Positions 25,257 through 34,966 are shown, numbered from the stretch's first letter. The stretch: 64,000 nucleotides of DNA from Eubacterium sp. AF36-5BH (GCF_003460505.1 NZ_QTVG01000004.1:62001-126000); one strand, 5' to 3'. Notes: generated from the letters alone by a model not told the origin. Numbers and translations: made by a program.

Positions 25257-27347
25257 ATGCAAAATAAAAGAGCTATAACAAAAGACGACTGTTATTTATT
25301 TGGAGAAGGTACACACTACGAAATATATGAAAAATTAGGAGCACATGTTACGGAAATTGATGGTGTTAAAGGAACATATTTTGCAGTGTGGGCACCACAT
25401 GCTACAAATGTTTCAGTCATTGGAGAATTTAATAACTGGATTGGATACGACCATAATATGAAGATGGAGAATGATTCAGGTATTTGGGAACTATTCATTC
25501 CGGGAGTAGACGAAGGAGCATTGTATAAGTACGTTATTTCTACTCAAACCGGAGACACTTTATATAAAGCAGATCCTTACGGAAACTGGGCAGAAATGAG
25601 ACCTGGCAACGCTTCTCGTGTAGCCAATATCGACTCATATACATGGAATGACCAAAAATGGATTAAGGAAAAAGCGTCTGAAAATCATTATGAAAAGCCA
25701 ATGTCTATATACGAAGTACATCCTGGCTCATGGAGAAAGAACTATAAAGGACCTGACGATGAAGATGGCTTCTATGACTATAGAAGAATGGCTGATGAAC
25801 TTGTAAAATATGTTGTGGACATGGGATACACACATGTAGAATTAATGGGAATTTTGGAACATCCATTTGATGGTTCATGGGGATATCAGGTAGTAGGTTA
25901 TTATGCACCTACTTCAAGATATGGAACCCCACAGGATTTTATGTATCTTGTGGATTCATTCCATGAAGCAGGAATTGCGGTAATACTTGATTGGGTTCCT
26001 GCACATTTCCCAAGGGATGAACATGGTTTAGCATTTTTTGATGGAACACCATTGTATGAATATGCTGACAGCAGAATGGGTGAACATCCTGATTGGGGCA
26101 CAAAGGTATTTGATTATTCAAAGACAGAAGTAAGCAATTTCCTTATTGCAAATGCTTTATTCTGGGTTGAAAAATATCATATTGACGGACTTAGAGTTGA
26201 TGCCGTAGCATCAATGCTTTACCGCGATTATGGTAGAGAAGACGGTCAGTGGATTCCAAACATTTATGGTGGAAAAGAAAATCTTGAAGCTGTAGAATTT
26301 TTCAAACATTTAAGCAGTGTTATGAACTACAGAAATCCAAGAGCTTATATTATTGCTGAAGAATCAACAGCATGGCCAAAGGTAACAATGGATCCTAAAG
26401 AGGGAGGACTTGGTTTCTCTTACAAATGGAACATGGGCTGGATGCATGATTTCTTAGAATATACTAAGTTAGATCCATTGTTTAAAAAGAACAACCATAA
26501 CAAGATGACTTTTGGCATGACATATGCATTTAGCGAAAACTTCATTTTAGTTTTATCACATGATGAGGTTGTTCATTTGAAATGCTCTATGATTAATAAG
26601 ATGCCAGGTTATCCTGCTGATAAATTTAAGAATTTAAAAACTGCATATACATTTATGTTGGGTCATCCCGGACGTAAGTTACTGTTTATGGGACAAGAAT
26701 TTGCACAGTTACAGGAATGGTCAGAAAGCAGAAGTCTTGATTGGTATTTATTAGACGAACCAGAACACAAGGATATGCAGGATTATGTAAAGAAATTATT
26801 GCATTTATACAAAGAATATCCTGCTCTCTATACAGAGACAAAAGGTTATGGTGCTTTCGAATGGATTAATGCAAATGATGCAGACAGGAGTATTTTTAGT
26901 TTCATAAGAAAAACAACAGAACCTGACAATAAGAATTCAATTGGTTTTGTTTGCAACTTCACTCCGATAGAAAGACCTGACTACTGCGTTGGAGTACCAA
27001 AGGCAGGAACTTATACACGACTTCTTACTACAGAAACAGGAGAAAAACAGGAGGTTACATATAAGGCAATTGAAAGCGAATGTGACGGTATGCCGTTTAG
27101 ACTTGAAATGCCACTTAGACCTTACGAATCAGTTATTTTTAAATTTCCTGAAGTAGTAAATAAGAAAGTGAAAAAGAAAGAACCAAAGGCAGAAACTAAA
27201 GCCCAGGCAAAGAACGAAACTATAGAATCTGAAAAGGCAAAGGAAGAACCAAGTGTTGAATCTAAGCCGGTACAGAAAAAGCATACAAAGAAAATGTCCA
27301 GAAGAGACAGAAAAAAACAGAAAGTAAAAACAACAAAAGGAAAATAA
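25257..27347 (+). CDS. glgB: 1,4-alpha-glucan branching enzyme
   Basis: 696 residues. CBM48 at ~35–125 (GTYFAVWAPHATNVSVIGEF), then a GH13 barrel with YEVHPGSW, nucleophile Asp315 in GLRVDAVASMLY, acid/base Glu368 in IIAEES, and Asp436 in LSHDEVVH. It adds alpha-1,6 branches to glycogen. The start is ATG 25257, after GGGAAGGAAGG; a TTG 24 bases upstream is not supported. The last ~55 residues are a Lys/Glu-rich tail (KKVKKKEPKAETKAQAK) beyond the normal family end. glgC and glgD lie 27 kb downstream rather than next to it. Confidence 0.96.
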   Translation: MQNKRAITKDDCYLFGEGTHYEIYEKLGAHVTEIDGVKGTYFAVWAPHATNVSVIGEFNNWIGYDHNMKMENDSGIWELFIPGVDEGALYKYVISTQTGDTLYKADPYGNWAEMRPGNASRVANIDSYTWNDQKWIKEKASENHYEKPMSIYEVHPGSWRKNYKGPDDEDGFYDYRRMADELVKYVVDMGYTHVELMGILEHPFDGSWGYQVVGYYAPTSRYGTPQDFMYLVDSFHEAGIAVILDWVPAHFPRDEHGLAFFDGTPLYEYADSRMGEHPDWGTKVFDYSKTEVSNFLIANALFWVEKYHIDGLRVDAVASMLYRDYGREDGQWIPNIYGGKENLEAVEFFKHLSSVMNYRNPRAYIIAEESTAWPKVTMDPKEGGLGFSYKWNMGWMHDFLEYTKLDPLFKKNNHNKMTFGMTYAFSENFILVLSHDEVVHLKCSMINKMPGYPADKFKNLKTAYTFMLGHPGRKLLFMGQEFAQLQEWSESRSLDWYLLDEPEHKDMQDYVKKLLHLYKEYPALYTETKGYGAFEWINANDADRSIFSFIRKTTEPDNKNSIGFVCNFTPIERPDYCVGVPKAGTYTRLLTTETGEKQEVTYKAIESECDGMPFRLEMPLRPYESVIFKFPEVVNKKVKKKEPKAETKAQAKNETIESEKAKEEPSVESKPVQKKHTKKMSRRDRKKQKVKTTKGK

Positions 27348-27354
27348 ATTAACT

Positions 27355-27378
27355 AAAGGGCAGCTTGAACTGCCCTTT
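27355..27378 (+). terminator. Hairpin after glgB
   Basis: AAAGGGCAG and CTGCCCTTT form a perfect 9-bp stem with a six-base loop; the T run is only three long. Confidence 0.65.
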
Positions 27379-27414
27379 CAGTGCCTAAAAAGATAGGTTG
27401 AAATAGGAGATATA

Positions 27415-29535
27415 ATGAAAAAGAAGACAACAGTAGTGGTATCTGTTTTGGCAGTAATACTTATAGCAGTTGCAGGTGCAATTGTTTTCAAAAGCCATCA
27501 GGATAACACAGCACAAAATAACAATCAAAAAGAAGAAACAAAAATGAAAAAACTTCCTACAATTACATTGAAGTATGGTGATGAAGTTATAGGAAAACTT
27601 GACGGTTACACAATGCCAATGGACGAGAGCTTAATGAGAGATGTAATCGTTCCAATTTCAACAAGTCATAAGGTTCCTATGGCTATCAAAACGCAGGGAA
27701 ACAGAATTAAAACTGTTAAGTATGAAGTAAAAGAATACAACAACAATAGTCTTGTTGATAATGGTACAATTGAAGATTGGAAAGAAAATGGAGGAACTAT
27801 TGATTTAACATATCAGGCAAGTGCCATTATGGAACAGGGAAAAGAATATTTCCTTAAATTTATAATCGAGACTGCAAGTGACCATGAAGTATATTACTAC
27901 ACAAGAGCCACAATTATGAATGGAGATAAGATTGTTCCTAATCAGATTAAGTTTGCTAAGAAGTTTAGTGAAAATACATTTAACGAGGAAAAATCAAGTG
28001 ATGTTGCGGCGTATTTGGAACCAAATTCAAAGTATGCAAGTGACAGTTTAGGTCAGGCTACAATCAGATCAACTTTGGGAATGGTAATTTGGAAAACCTT
28101 CAGACCTAAGAAAATAAGTGACGTGGTTGTGTCTGCCAAAGATATTTATATTAAAGACACAGGTGAATCAGGCACATATACTTTAAACTATCAAATTGAG
28201 GCTACAAATGCTCAGAAAGTAAAGGAAAAGTATAATGTAGCAGAAACAGTGACTGTTTGGACTTTTAAAGGAAAGAATTATATTCTCGCATACAATAGGG
28301 AAGTAAATCAAATCTGGGATTGCAACGAAAATAATGTGGGAAATTCGTTTATCGATTTGGGAATACAGAAACAGACAACTACAGTATATAAGGAAAGTAG
28401 CAATCAGCAGTACATTGCCTATGAAATAAATGGCGATGTTTATGTAATGGATATTATAGGAAAAAATATTAAGTCACCATATAAACTTAAGGCAAAGTCT
28501 TCAGAGACATTGTATAAGACTAAGGCGAAGGTTGTAAATGTTGATGACAAGGGAAATCTTACGTTTATTATTTACGGTTACAGCACAAGTGGCTATCACA
28601 GGGGCAAAAATGGTATTTCGGTAATGGATTATAACTGGGAGAAAAATACTACAACAGAAATTGCCTTTATACCTAGCGATGAACCTAGCCAGATTCTTAC
28701 AAATGAAATGAAGGATTTATGCTATAAAGGTGATGGAACAGTTTATTTAATGATAAATAATACAATTTATTATGTTAATTTGAAAACAAAAGAGTGGGGC
28801 ATACTAGTAGATAAGTTAGAAGACGGAAGCTGTGTTTCAACTGATGATGGAAAAGTCATTGCTTACAATACAAATGGAACATTAGATGATAGTGATTCAA
28901 TAACTGTTGTAGATTTATCAACAGGTACTAAAAAAGAAATAACAGAACCAGGCTACAAAATAACAGTATGTGGTTTTACAGGCGAGAATCTTGTTTATGG
29001 TATGGCAAAAGTAAAATCAACAAGAAAGTATGCGCGTTTTCCAATTACAACTTTAAAGATTGTTGATAACAAGTTGCAGGAAGTTAAGACATATAAGAAA
29101 TCAGGGGTGATTTTGTCAAATATTGAGGTGACAGATTCTGTAATTAGTTTTAATAAGTGGAAAAATAATAAGAAAATTGGTGATGACCAGATTCTTAATA
29201 ATACGGAAATTAAACAGCCCGTAGTAAAGTCCAGCTTTTACATGGATGATATAAAGATGCAGGAACTGGCAATTGCATTTACAAACAATTTAGATTCTAA
29301 TACAGCCTTGAAAATAAACAAACCGGCAACAGTTACTTTTAGTAGTAATGTTGAAGTTTTAAACGCTGACATATATAAGAATATTGAAGGTAAATTCTTT
29401 GTTTATTCATACGGAAGACTTCAAGGAATTTACAATGACAAAAAATCAGCTATTAATGCCGGCAAGGAAAATTTTGGTGTCATTGTAAATGACAAAGGAA
29501 GCAAGATTTGGACTTTTGAAGATAATTATAATTAA
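27415..29535 (+). CDS. Membrane-anchored propeller-like protein of unknown function
   Basis: I do not recognise the family. A single N-terminal hydrophobic segment (residues ~6–25) with no lipobox Cys suggests a membrane anchor or uncleaved signal. About 220 residues of mixed beta sequence follow, then a run of short beta repeats at ~300–620 (YIAYEINGDVYVMDI, LCYKGDGTVYLMINNTIYYV, GKVIAYNTNGTLDDSDSITV) typical of a propeller. A small C-terminal domain ends KNIEGKFFVYSYGRL. It has a good AGGAGA site and its own terminator. No catalytic motif is evident. Confidence 0.75.
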   Translation: MKKKTTVVVSVLAVILIAVAGAIVFKSHQDNTAQNNNQKEETKMKKLPTITLKYGDEVIGKLDGYTMPMDESLMRDVIVPISTSHKVPMAIKTQGNRIKTVKYEVKEYNNNSLVDNGTIEDWKENGGTIDLTYQASAIMEQGKEYFLKFIIETASDHEVYYYTRATIMNGDKIVPNQIKFAKKFSENTFNEEKSSDVAAYLEPNSKYASDSLGQATIRSTLGMVIWKTFRPKKISDVVVSAKDIYIKDTGESGTYTLNYQIEATNAQKVKEKYNVAETVTVWTFKGKNYILAYNREVNQIWDCNENNVGNSFIDLGIQKQTTTVYKESSNQQYIAYEINGDVYVMDIIGKNIKSPYKLKAKSSETLYKTKAKVVNVDDKGNLTFIIYGYSTSGYHRGKNGISVMDYNWEKNTTTEIAFIPSDEPSQILTNEMKDLCYKGDGTVYLMINNTIYYVNLKTKEWGILVDKLEDGSCVSTDDGKVIAYNTNGTLDDSDSITVVDLSTGTKKEITEPGYKITVCGFTGENLVYGMAKVKSTRKYARFPITTLKIVDNKLQEVKTYKKSGVILSNIEVTDSVISFNKWKNNKKIGDDQILNNTEIKQPVVKSSFYMDDIKMQELAIAFTNNLDSNTALKINKPATVTFSSNVEVLNADIYKNIEGKFFVYSYGRLQGIYNDKKSAINAGKENFGVIVNDKGSKIWTFEDNYN

Positions 29536-29540
29536 GTGAT

Positions 29541-29593
29541 AATAATAAAAGCAAAGATTGTGATACTCGCAACCTTTGCTTTTATTATTTTTT
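29541..29593 (+). terminator. Strong terminator after the propeller-like gene
   Basis: A perfect 16-bp stem (29541–29556 with 29574–29589) followed by T. The stem also starts with an A-rich arm, so it could stop minus-strand transcription. Confidence 0.9.
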
Positions 29594-29607
29594 AGAAAGT
29601 ATGGAAA

Positions 29608-29820
29608 TTACTTCTTAATTTTAGCTTTGTACAGTTCATCATTAGATGATGAACTGATATTTATCTTTGACCATGATTCCTTTGAACCAGTATAATAAAT
29701 GTCCTTTAAATTTTTACAATTCTCAAAAACACTAAAACCAATATAAGTTAAGGATTCCGGGAAATTAATACTTTTTAACTTGGTGTTCCTTCTTGAAAAA
29801 AGAGGTGGGATACCATTTTT
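29608..29820 (-). pseudogene. Fragment of a BspA-like leucine-rich repeat surface protein
   Basis: On the minus strand an open frame of ~71 codons ends at 29608 and has no start codon; a stop at 29821 closes it upstream. It reads SINFPESLTYIGFSVFENC, NLKDIYYTGSKESW and ends YKAKIKK, the usual C-terminal end of LRR_5 (BspA/TpLRR) proteins. It is therefore the 3' remnant of a lost surface-protein gene. Its stop codon abuts the terminator of the preceding gene. Confidence 0.8.
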
Positions 29821-29973
29821 TTATTGTTAATAAATTAAAAATAAATCAATCCTTGCTGAAAACATTATTAACGTATAAAATAGAAATATACATTGGGGAT
29901 CTACGATGTTTAACATACATATGGATAAAGCATGAATAAGCTGAATACTTAATGATGCAAAGGAAAATTGAAA

Positions 29974-30654
29974 ATGGTTATTGGAATATGTGATGACGAA
30001 AAAATCATGCGTGAATCAGTTGAGGCTATTTGCAAACAGGTAGCAAATAGTTACAAGGATGAGAATATAATAATTGAGACCTTTACTGATGGCAAGGAAG
30101 TTTTAGAGGGGGAGTATGATATTCTGATATTGGACATTGAAATGGAAAATTTAGACGGGATTTCTGTAAAAAACAATTTCCAAAATAGAAAAAAGGATAC
30201 AATAATTATTTTTGTAACAAGTCATGATGAGATGATGAATCAGGCGTTTGGCGTAAATGTTATGGGATTTGTTACGAAAAAATATTTGGACGGTCAATTG
30301 CCGGTAATGCTTGATAATGCCATAAAAAGAGTTATGAATACAGTTAATATTGATGGTATTGACAGCAGAGATATTTGTTACATTCAGGCAGAGCACGTAT
30401 ATAATATTCTTCATTTAGAAGATGGAAGTAAAATGTCGGTGCGCCGTTCAAGCACAGAGTTAGAAAAGACACTTGCCGGTGTGGGATTTATACGTGTTCA
30501 TAGAACATATATTGCAAATATGGCATATGTAGAAAAAATAAAAGAAAAAACAATTATTGTAAATGGAGAAGAGATACCGGTTAGTGCAAGGCTTAAAAGT
30601 AAAATAAAAAAAGAATATAGTCAGTATTGCAAAGAAAATGCGAGGTTTTGCTAA
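29974..30654 (+). CDS. LytTR-family response regulator (AgrA/VirR type)
   Basis: A receiver domain (MVIGICDDEKIMRESVEAIC) with phospho-acceptor Asp54 in ILDIEME is followed by a LytTR DNA-binding domain (ICYIQAEHVYNILHLEDGSK, FIRVHRTYIANMAYVEKIK). LytTR proteins bind direct repeats and control peptides, bacteriocins and surface functions. I prefer ATG 29974, with AAAGGA about ten bases upstream; TTG 29968 is possible. Its stop overlaps the start of the kinase gene by one base, so the two are coupled. Confidence 0.93.
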   Translation: MVIGICDDEKIMRESVEAICKQVANSYKDENIIIETFTDGKEVLEGEYDILILDIEMENLDGISVKNNFQNRKKDTIIIFVTSHDEMMNQAFGVNVMGFVTKKYLDGQLPVMLDNAIKRVMNTVNIDGIDSRDICYIQAEHVYNILHLEDGSKMSVRRSSTELEKTLAGVGFIRVHRTYIANMAYVEKIKEKTIIVNGEEIPVSARLKSKIKKEYSQYCKENARFC

Positions 30655-31931
30655 TGGATAAAATTATTGCATTGTTAATATACATTTTTGAAACAATGAA
30701 ATTTGTTGTTATTTCATATTATATTATTGGTTTAAAATCATCCAATGGAAAGAAAAAATATTTAATGATACCTATATGGCTACTACTTGGTATAGGAACA
30801 TACATACAGGGAAGTTTGAGCCTTTTAAACAACTTACTACTTATTACCATGATAGTAACGATTTTATTTTCAGAGGGTAGGCGATTATCTATATTAAGTA
30901 TAATTATAGAATGGTTTACAGCATCATTTATAGATTTGATGATGTGGTTGGTATTGGTTGCAGTTACTCCACTTGGAGAGCAGTATCGGGCAAATGAACA
31001 GTACATTGATGTTCTGGCAGATGTGGTAGGTATTTTACCACTTCTCATAATCGGCTATATAATGAGAAAGAAAAATGTCGTTTTACGAGAAAGGCTAAAA
31101 TACATTCACATTGTTAAGTACATATTGATAATATTAGCAATCGTTGCTATGTGTATTGTGTCAGCCTGCATGCAGGGGATGATGTTAGGGGAAATCACAT
31201 ATGGCACAAAAAGATTAGTTGTGATTACAACAATAGTGTTATCATTTTTCGTAGTAACCCTTTGTGTTCTTTACATAAACGTAGAAAGTTCCAGAAAGCA
31301 GTTGACGGAAATTAATGCCTTAAACGAAAAATGTATTGAAGATCAGAAGAATTATTACCTAAATGTTATGAAAAAAGACGAAGAGCTTAGAGCTTTTAAA
31401 CATGATGTAAACAAGCATATGACAGCGTTAAAAGTGTTGGTTGAAAAGAAAGAATATGACGAAATAGAAAAATATTTAAATGGTCTTAAAAGTTATTCAA
31501 AAACAGATACCATTTACAAAACAGGAAATCTTATTTCAGATTACATAATAAATGCAAAGATACAGGAAATTCGTGAAGATGGTCCTCTTGATGTGAAAAT
31601 TATTGGAAAATTTCCTCAAAATATTATTCTTGGAAACACTGAAATATGTGTTATTTTTGCAAATATTTTAGATAACGCAAAGGAAGCAATTCTTGAATAT
31701 GCAGGCAAAAGAAGACTTGAAATGGAGATTCGAAATTATCGTGACAGACTTTACATTACGATAAAAAATAGCTCTCCAAAAAGAGATTATGAGGAAGGAA
31801 TTTCTACCAAGAAGGACAAAGAAAATCATGGCTATGGCATGAAAAATGTTCATAGAATACTGGAAAAGTATGACGGAACAATCGAAACAGAGTGGAAAGA
31901 TTGTATGTTTATAACAAAAATTGAAGTTTAA
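30654..31931 (+). CDS. GHKL sensor histidine kinase (AgrC type)
   Basis: 425 residues: six or so membrane helices in the first ~200, a dimerisation helix with FKHDVNKHMTAL (His250 is the likely phosphate site), and a GHKL ATPase with N-box IFANILDNAKEAI and G-box HGYGMKNVHRILEKYDG. This is the form of peptide-sensing AgrC-like kinases. The ATG overlaps the regulator stop (taATG). No agrB- or agrD-like gene with a Cys thiolactone motif is in the window, so the ligand is unknown. Confidence 0.93.
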   Translation: MDKIIALLIYIFETMKFVVISYYIIGLKSSNGKKKYLMIPIWLLLGIGTYIQGSLSLLNNLLLITMIVTILFSEGRRLSILSIIIEWFTASFIDLMMWLVLVAVTPLGEQYRANEQYIDVLADVVGILPLLIIGYIMRKKNVVLRERLKYIHIVKYILIILAIVAMCIVSACMQGMMLGEITYGTKRLVVITTIVLSFFVVTLCVLYINVESSRKQLTEINALNEKCIEDQKNYYLNVMKKDEELRAFKHDVNKHMTALKVLVEKKEYDEIEKYLNGLKSYSKTDTIYKTGNLISDYIINAKIQEIREDGPLDVKIIGKFPQNIILGNTEICVIFANILDNAKEAILEYAGKRRLEMEIRNYRDRLYITIKNSSPKRDYEEGISTKKDKENHGYGMKNVHRILEKYDGTIETEWKDCMFITKIEV

Positions 31932-31991
31932 AATGAACTAAAAATAAATATGTTTTTATAAAAAAAGCGTGCTCGCCAAAAAAAACGACAC

Positions 31992-32020
31992 TTGTAAAAC
32001 TTTTTTGCAAAGTATACTAT
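31992..32020 (+). promoter_or_regulatory. Promoter for the micropeptide unit
   Basis: TTGTAA (31992–31997), 17 bases, TACTAT (32015–32020); TATACT at 32013 is an overlapping alternative -10. Confidence 0.5.
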
Positions 32021-32062
32021 AAGGGAGAAAGACGTACGGGAATAAGAGAGGAGCTAGGGAAT

Positions 32063-32131
32063 ATGTTTTTTGAACCATACAACAGTCATTTTTTTTGGAA
32101 TTTAATTAAACTTATATTCGGAATAAAATAA
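32063..32131 (+). CDS. Candidate 22-residue micropeptide
   Basis: A short frame begins MFFEPY and ends LIFGIK; six of its residues are aromatic or Pro near the N-terminus and the C-terminal half is an amphipathic, hydrophobic stretch with two Lys. AGGAG lies nine bases before the ATG. The frame sits alone between a promoter and a strong terminator, which argues that something is expressed here. It has no Cys and no agrB neighbour, so it is not a standard AgrD; a linear signal peptide for the adjacent kinase, a membrane-active peptide, or a small RNA with chance coding are all possible. Confidence 0.5.
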   Translation: MFFEPYNSHFFWNLIKLIFGIK

Positions 32132-32150
32132 AGGATGCAAAAATACAAAG

Positions 32151-32190
32151 AAAAATCTGCTTAGTAGTTTTAAGCTAAGCAGATTTTTTT
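32151..32190 (+). terminator. Terminator of the micropeptide unit
   Basis: A perfect 14-bp stem (32151–32164 with 32175–32188) followed by T. The A-rich left arm makes it usable from the opposite gene as well. Confidence 0.9.
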
Positions 32191-32221
32191 ATGTAATAGA
32201 AAGTACCGTCGAAATTGTAGT

Positions 32222-33781
32222 TTATTCTACAAGCTTTACGGAAGTTGACGTTGAAGTAGTAGTTTCTGTAGTTGAATCTTTTAAAACCGTGTCATACAAA
32301 TCATCAATTATGGAATTTGTAAGTGGATAGATTTGTATTGCAGATGTAAGATTTAACTTATTTGCAATCAGATTTCCATGTACAGTTGTAACGCCACCAA
32401 GAGAAATAGTTCCTTTTGGAGCATAAACAATACCGTTAAACTCCTGAGAACCGGCAGTCAGATCAATGTCGCCGTTTTTACTGACCACAGCAAGAGAACC
32501 GCTTACGCTGTTAGATGATGATGTAAATTTAATTTTGTTTTCTGCAACCAACACGCCTGAAATATCGGCTTTTCCACCAGGGATAAAGTTGTTGCAGTAT
32601 ACATAGTCGCAATTTATGGAACCAATGGAACCACCATCTGAATTAATATCACCACAACAGTATATGTTGCCATTGACTGTTATATCGTCATTAGTTGAAA
32701 AAGTTGTATTCCCACTTACATATAAATTACCATTTATGGTCAACTTGCATCCATAAGCTGAAAGTTTTAAATTGCCATCTACATAAATATCTCCATTAAT
32801 AACAATATCATTGGTTCGTGAATTAATTTCTAAATCACCATCGGCATAAATTATATGAGAAAAACTCTTTGTTAAAGTTCCTGATTTACCGGTAAAGTGT
32901 ACATTGTTAGAAGAAGCAGAATTAATATCGCTGCTAATAGTATCCCAACCGGAAAAACTGGTTAAGGTTGGTCGCTGTGACGGAATCAAAGCATCAACAT
33001 TATCAATTATAAAATCAGGCATAGTAAGTTCTTTTTCTTCTTTGATGTAATATTCAGAATTTGTAATATCATCAATAATAGAACCATCGTTTGATTGAAT
33101 TTGTATTTTGTATGGCCACCATTGAATTTTAGCTGTACCAACTTCTTCAAACTCCCCTGTTGACTCGTTTTTCTTAACAACCGGAAAACTGCTTGTAGCA
33201 TATAAATTATTACCAGATTCAGATATACCGCCTAAGGCACATAGGGCTGCGTTAATTTTTATGTTACCATTTCCATGAACCTGACCGTAAATACCCATAC
33301 CGCCTGAATTGAAAACCATATCGTCTGTACTGCCCTGAAAAAGAAGATAATTAAAAATATTGTTAAGTTTTTTGTGGGTTTCCACAACAGGAACGGTTTC
33401 CTTGCTTGCAATTGCTCTCTTTTGTACAGTAACAGTATTAATACCAAGAATTTTGGCGAATCCGGTATTAACTTTTTTGTTTATGCTGACTTCCACTCGG
33501 GAAGAAGAATCGTTAATGGTGATCTTGGCATATTTAGGATTAATACCGTTTTCCTTTACAAATTGTTTTGCCACTGATTCTGTTGAACAGCGGTTTGGTA
33601 ATTCCTTGGCTGCGGCAAGTGCAGCAGCATCACATGTATTTTGCACTTTAGCACCGGTGGAGTAGGCTGAACCAAGATCCATAGCAAGTGCAGCAGCGCC
33701 TAATAAAACAACGAGCATCAACGCAACAATAATTGCGGATGCTCCACTTTCGTCTTTTATATGTTTCGTCCATTTCATCAT
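32222..33781 (-). CDS. TadG-like pilus-associated protein with beta-rich, polymer-like repeats
   Basis: 519 residues. The N-terminus (KDESGASAIIVALMLVVLLGAAALAMDLGSAY) has the TadE/TadG 'DESG + hydrophobic helix' leader and TadG-type VQNTCDAAALAAAKEL. After ~150 residues comes a long beta-helix-like run of short motifs (DIVINGDIYVDGNLKLS, KLTINGNLYVSGNTTFS, DITVNGNIYCCGDI), similar to bactofilin-type repeats, then a Thr/Ser tail. It is probably a surface or pilus-tip protein handled by the Tad machinery encoded divergently. AAAGGGATG precedes the ATG. Confidence 0.8.
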   Translation of the reverse strand: MMKWTKHIKDESGASAIIVALMLVVLLGAAALAMDLGSAYSTGAKVQNTCDAAALAAAKELPNRCSTESVAKQFVKENGINPKYAKITINDSSSRVEVSINKKVNTGFAKILGINTVTVQKRAIASKETVPVVETHKKLNNIFNYLLFQGSTDDMVFNSGGMGIYGQVHGNGNIKINAALCALGGISESGNNLYATSSFPVVKKNESTGEFEEVGTAKIQWWPYKIQIQSNDGSIIDDITNSEYYIKEEKELTMPDFIIDNVDALIPSQRPTLTSFSGWDTISSDINSASSNNVHFTGKSGTLTKSFSHIIYADGDLEINSRTNDIVINGDIYVDGNLKLSAYGCKLTINGNLYVSGNTTFSTNDDITVNGNIYCCGDINSDGGSIGSINCDYVYCNNFIPGGKADISGVLVAENKIKFTSSSNSVSGSLAVVSKNGDIDLTAGSQEFNGIVYAPKGTISLGGVTTVHGNLIANKLNLTSAIQIYPLTNSIIDDLYDTVLKDSTTETTTSTSTSVKLVE

Positions 33782-34254
33782 ATTACATCCCTTTCTAAAC
33801 GTCTAAGCACAAAAAGTACAACAATTAAACATCCATTTTGATATAACAAAGTACGAAATGACATTCTTTTCTTAATTATGCAATTTTGAAAAAGTAATGT
33901 CAACCTAATATTATTATGTTTTTCAAAATATGTTTAGTTGCTTTATGGAAAAACTAATTTAATATAGAATATAGAAATATTATGTTAATGAGTAATCTTT
34001 AATAAGCAAAAATAAGCAAAAGAAAAAATAATTTATAGAACGAAAGATGTAAATCCTAATTTTTACAATGGGTGACGATATGTTGGTTATAATGTATAAA
34101 AATTCTGCTAAATAAGTCTACTAGAAGTAAAAACGTTACAAAACATACGTTCAGAACAAAAATCTCCACTTGGGAACAAAGCAATAGAAAACAAGAATCA
34201 GTTATGCTATACTTTAGGAATGACAAAGATACGAAAAGACAAAGGAGGTAAGAA
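33782..34254. other. Divergent promoter region of the Tad locus
   Basis: 473 AT-rich bases separate the TadG-like gene (minus) from the prepilin peptidase gene (plus). An extended -10, TGCTATACT (34205–34213), lies 42 bases before the peptidase start. I looked for a cyclic di-GMP riboswitch and found none. No other clear feature. Confidence 0.6.
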
Positions 34255-34893
34255 ATGCTGGCAATCAAATTAATTGCCGGTGCATTGATTGGAACAGCTC
34301 TTAAGATTGCTTGTGATTTTATTGAGCAGAGACTTTTGTTGAACAGGAATATCGTGTACAGCCAGTGTAGAAACGAAAGGATTATTTTACATATAATAAT
34401 GGCATTGGTAGGAGCTACTATTATGTGGAAACAGAATTCTTTGTATAACATAATATACAGTTTCATATTATTAATGATTTGCGAAGTAATCGCTGTGACA
34501 GACCTGCATCACAGAATTATCCCCAATGATTTAATACTTGCAATTTTGGCTATTAAGGTAGCTTTTAGTATACCCTATGTTTTAGGAATAGAAGGTTTTC
34601 CTGAATTTTCATTAGTTTCTTCATTGTTAGGATTAGTTGCCGGATTTGCAATTTTTTCATTCCCGGCATTGTTGGCTAAGAATGTAGGAGCCGGAGATAT
34701 TAAGCTGGCAGCAGCAGTTGGATTTTGTTTAGGAATTACTAATTTATTATATACCATAGTACTTATGGGAATTTGTGTATTGGCATATACAGTGGTTCAA
34801 TCCAATATGGCATTTAAGTTGGTTATACATGAGATGATTCCAATGGGGCCATTCATTGCAGTGGCGATGGTAACCGTAATGAACTTTTGTTAA
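34255..34893 (+). CDS. tadV: Prepilin peptidase (A24 family, TadV/CpaA type)
   Basis: 212 residues, multiple membrane helices, with both catalytic aspartates: Asp83 in VTDLHHRIIPND and Asp148 in the GAGDIKLAAA motif. It lacks the N-methylation domain, as expected for Tad systems. It cuts the leaders of Flp and TadE-type pilins at the membrane. AAAGGAGGT precedes the ATG. It is the first gene of the plus-strand Tad run. Confidence 0.9.
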   Translation: MLAIKLIAGALIGTALKIACDFIEQRLLLNRNIVYSQCRNERIILHIIMALVGATIMWKQNSLYNIIYSFILLMICEVIAVTDLHHRIIPNDLILAILAIKVAFSIPYVLGIEGFPEFSLVSSLLGLVAGFAIFSFPALLAKNVGAGDIKLAAAVGFCLGITNLLYTIVLMGICVLAYTVVQSNMAFKLVIHEMIPMGPFIAVAMVTVMNFC

Positions 34894-34966
34894 TAGGTTC
34901 GATACAACAGAATAAACTGTTGAGAGAATATAGAATTAAAAATATTATCCATAGGAGGAGTAAATT

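Noticed and set aside
32063..32131. The micropeptide as a classical AgrD
   Set aside because: It has no Cys, no charged AgrD C-terminal recognition tail, and no agrB gene nearby.
33782..34254. Cyclic di-GMP riboswitch before the pilus genes
   Set aside because: Such switches precede some pilus genes, but the conserved receptor core sequences are not present.
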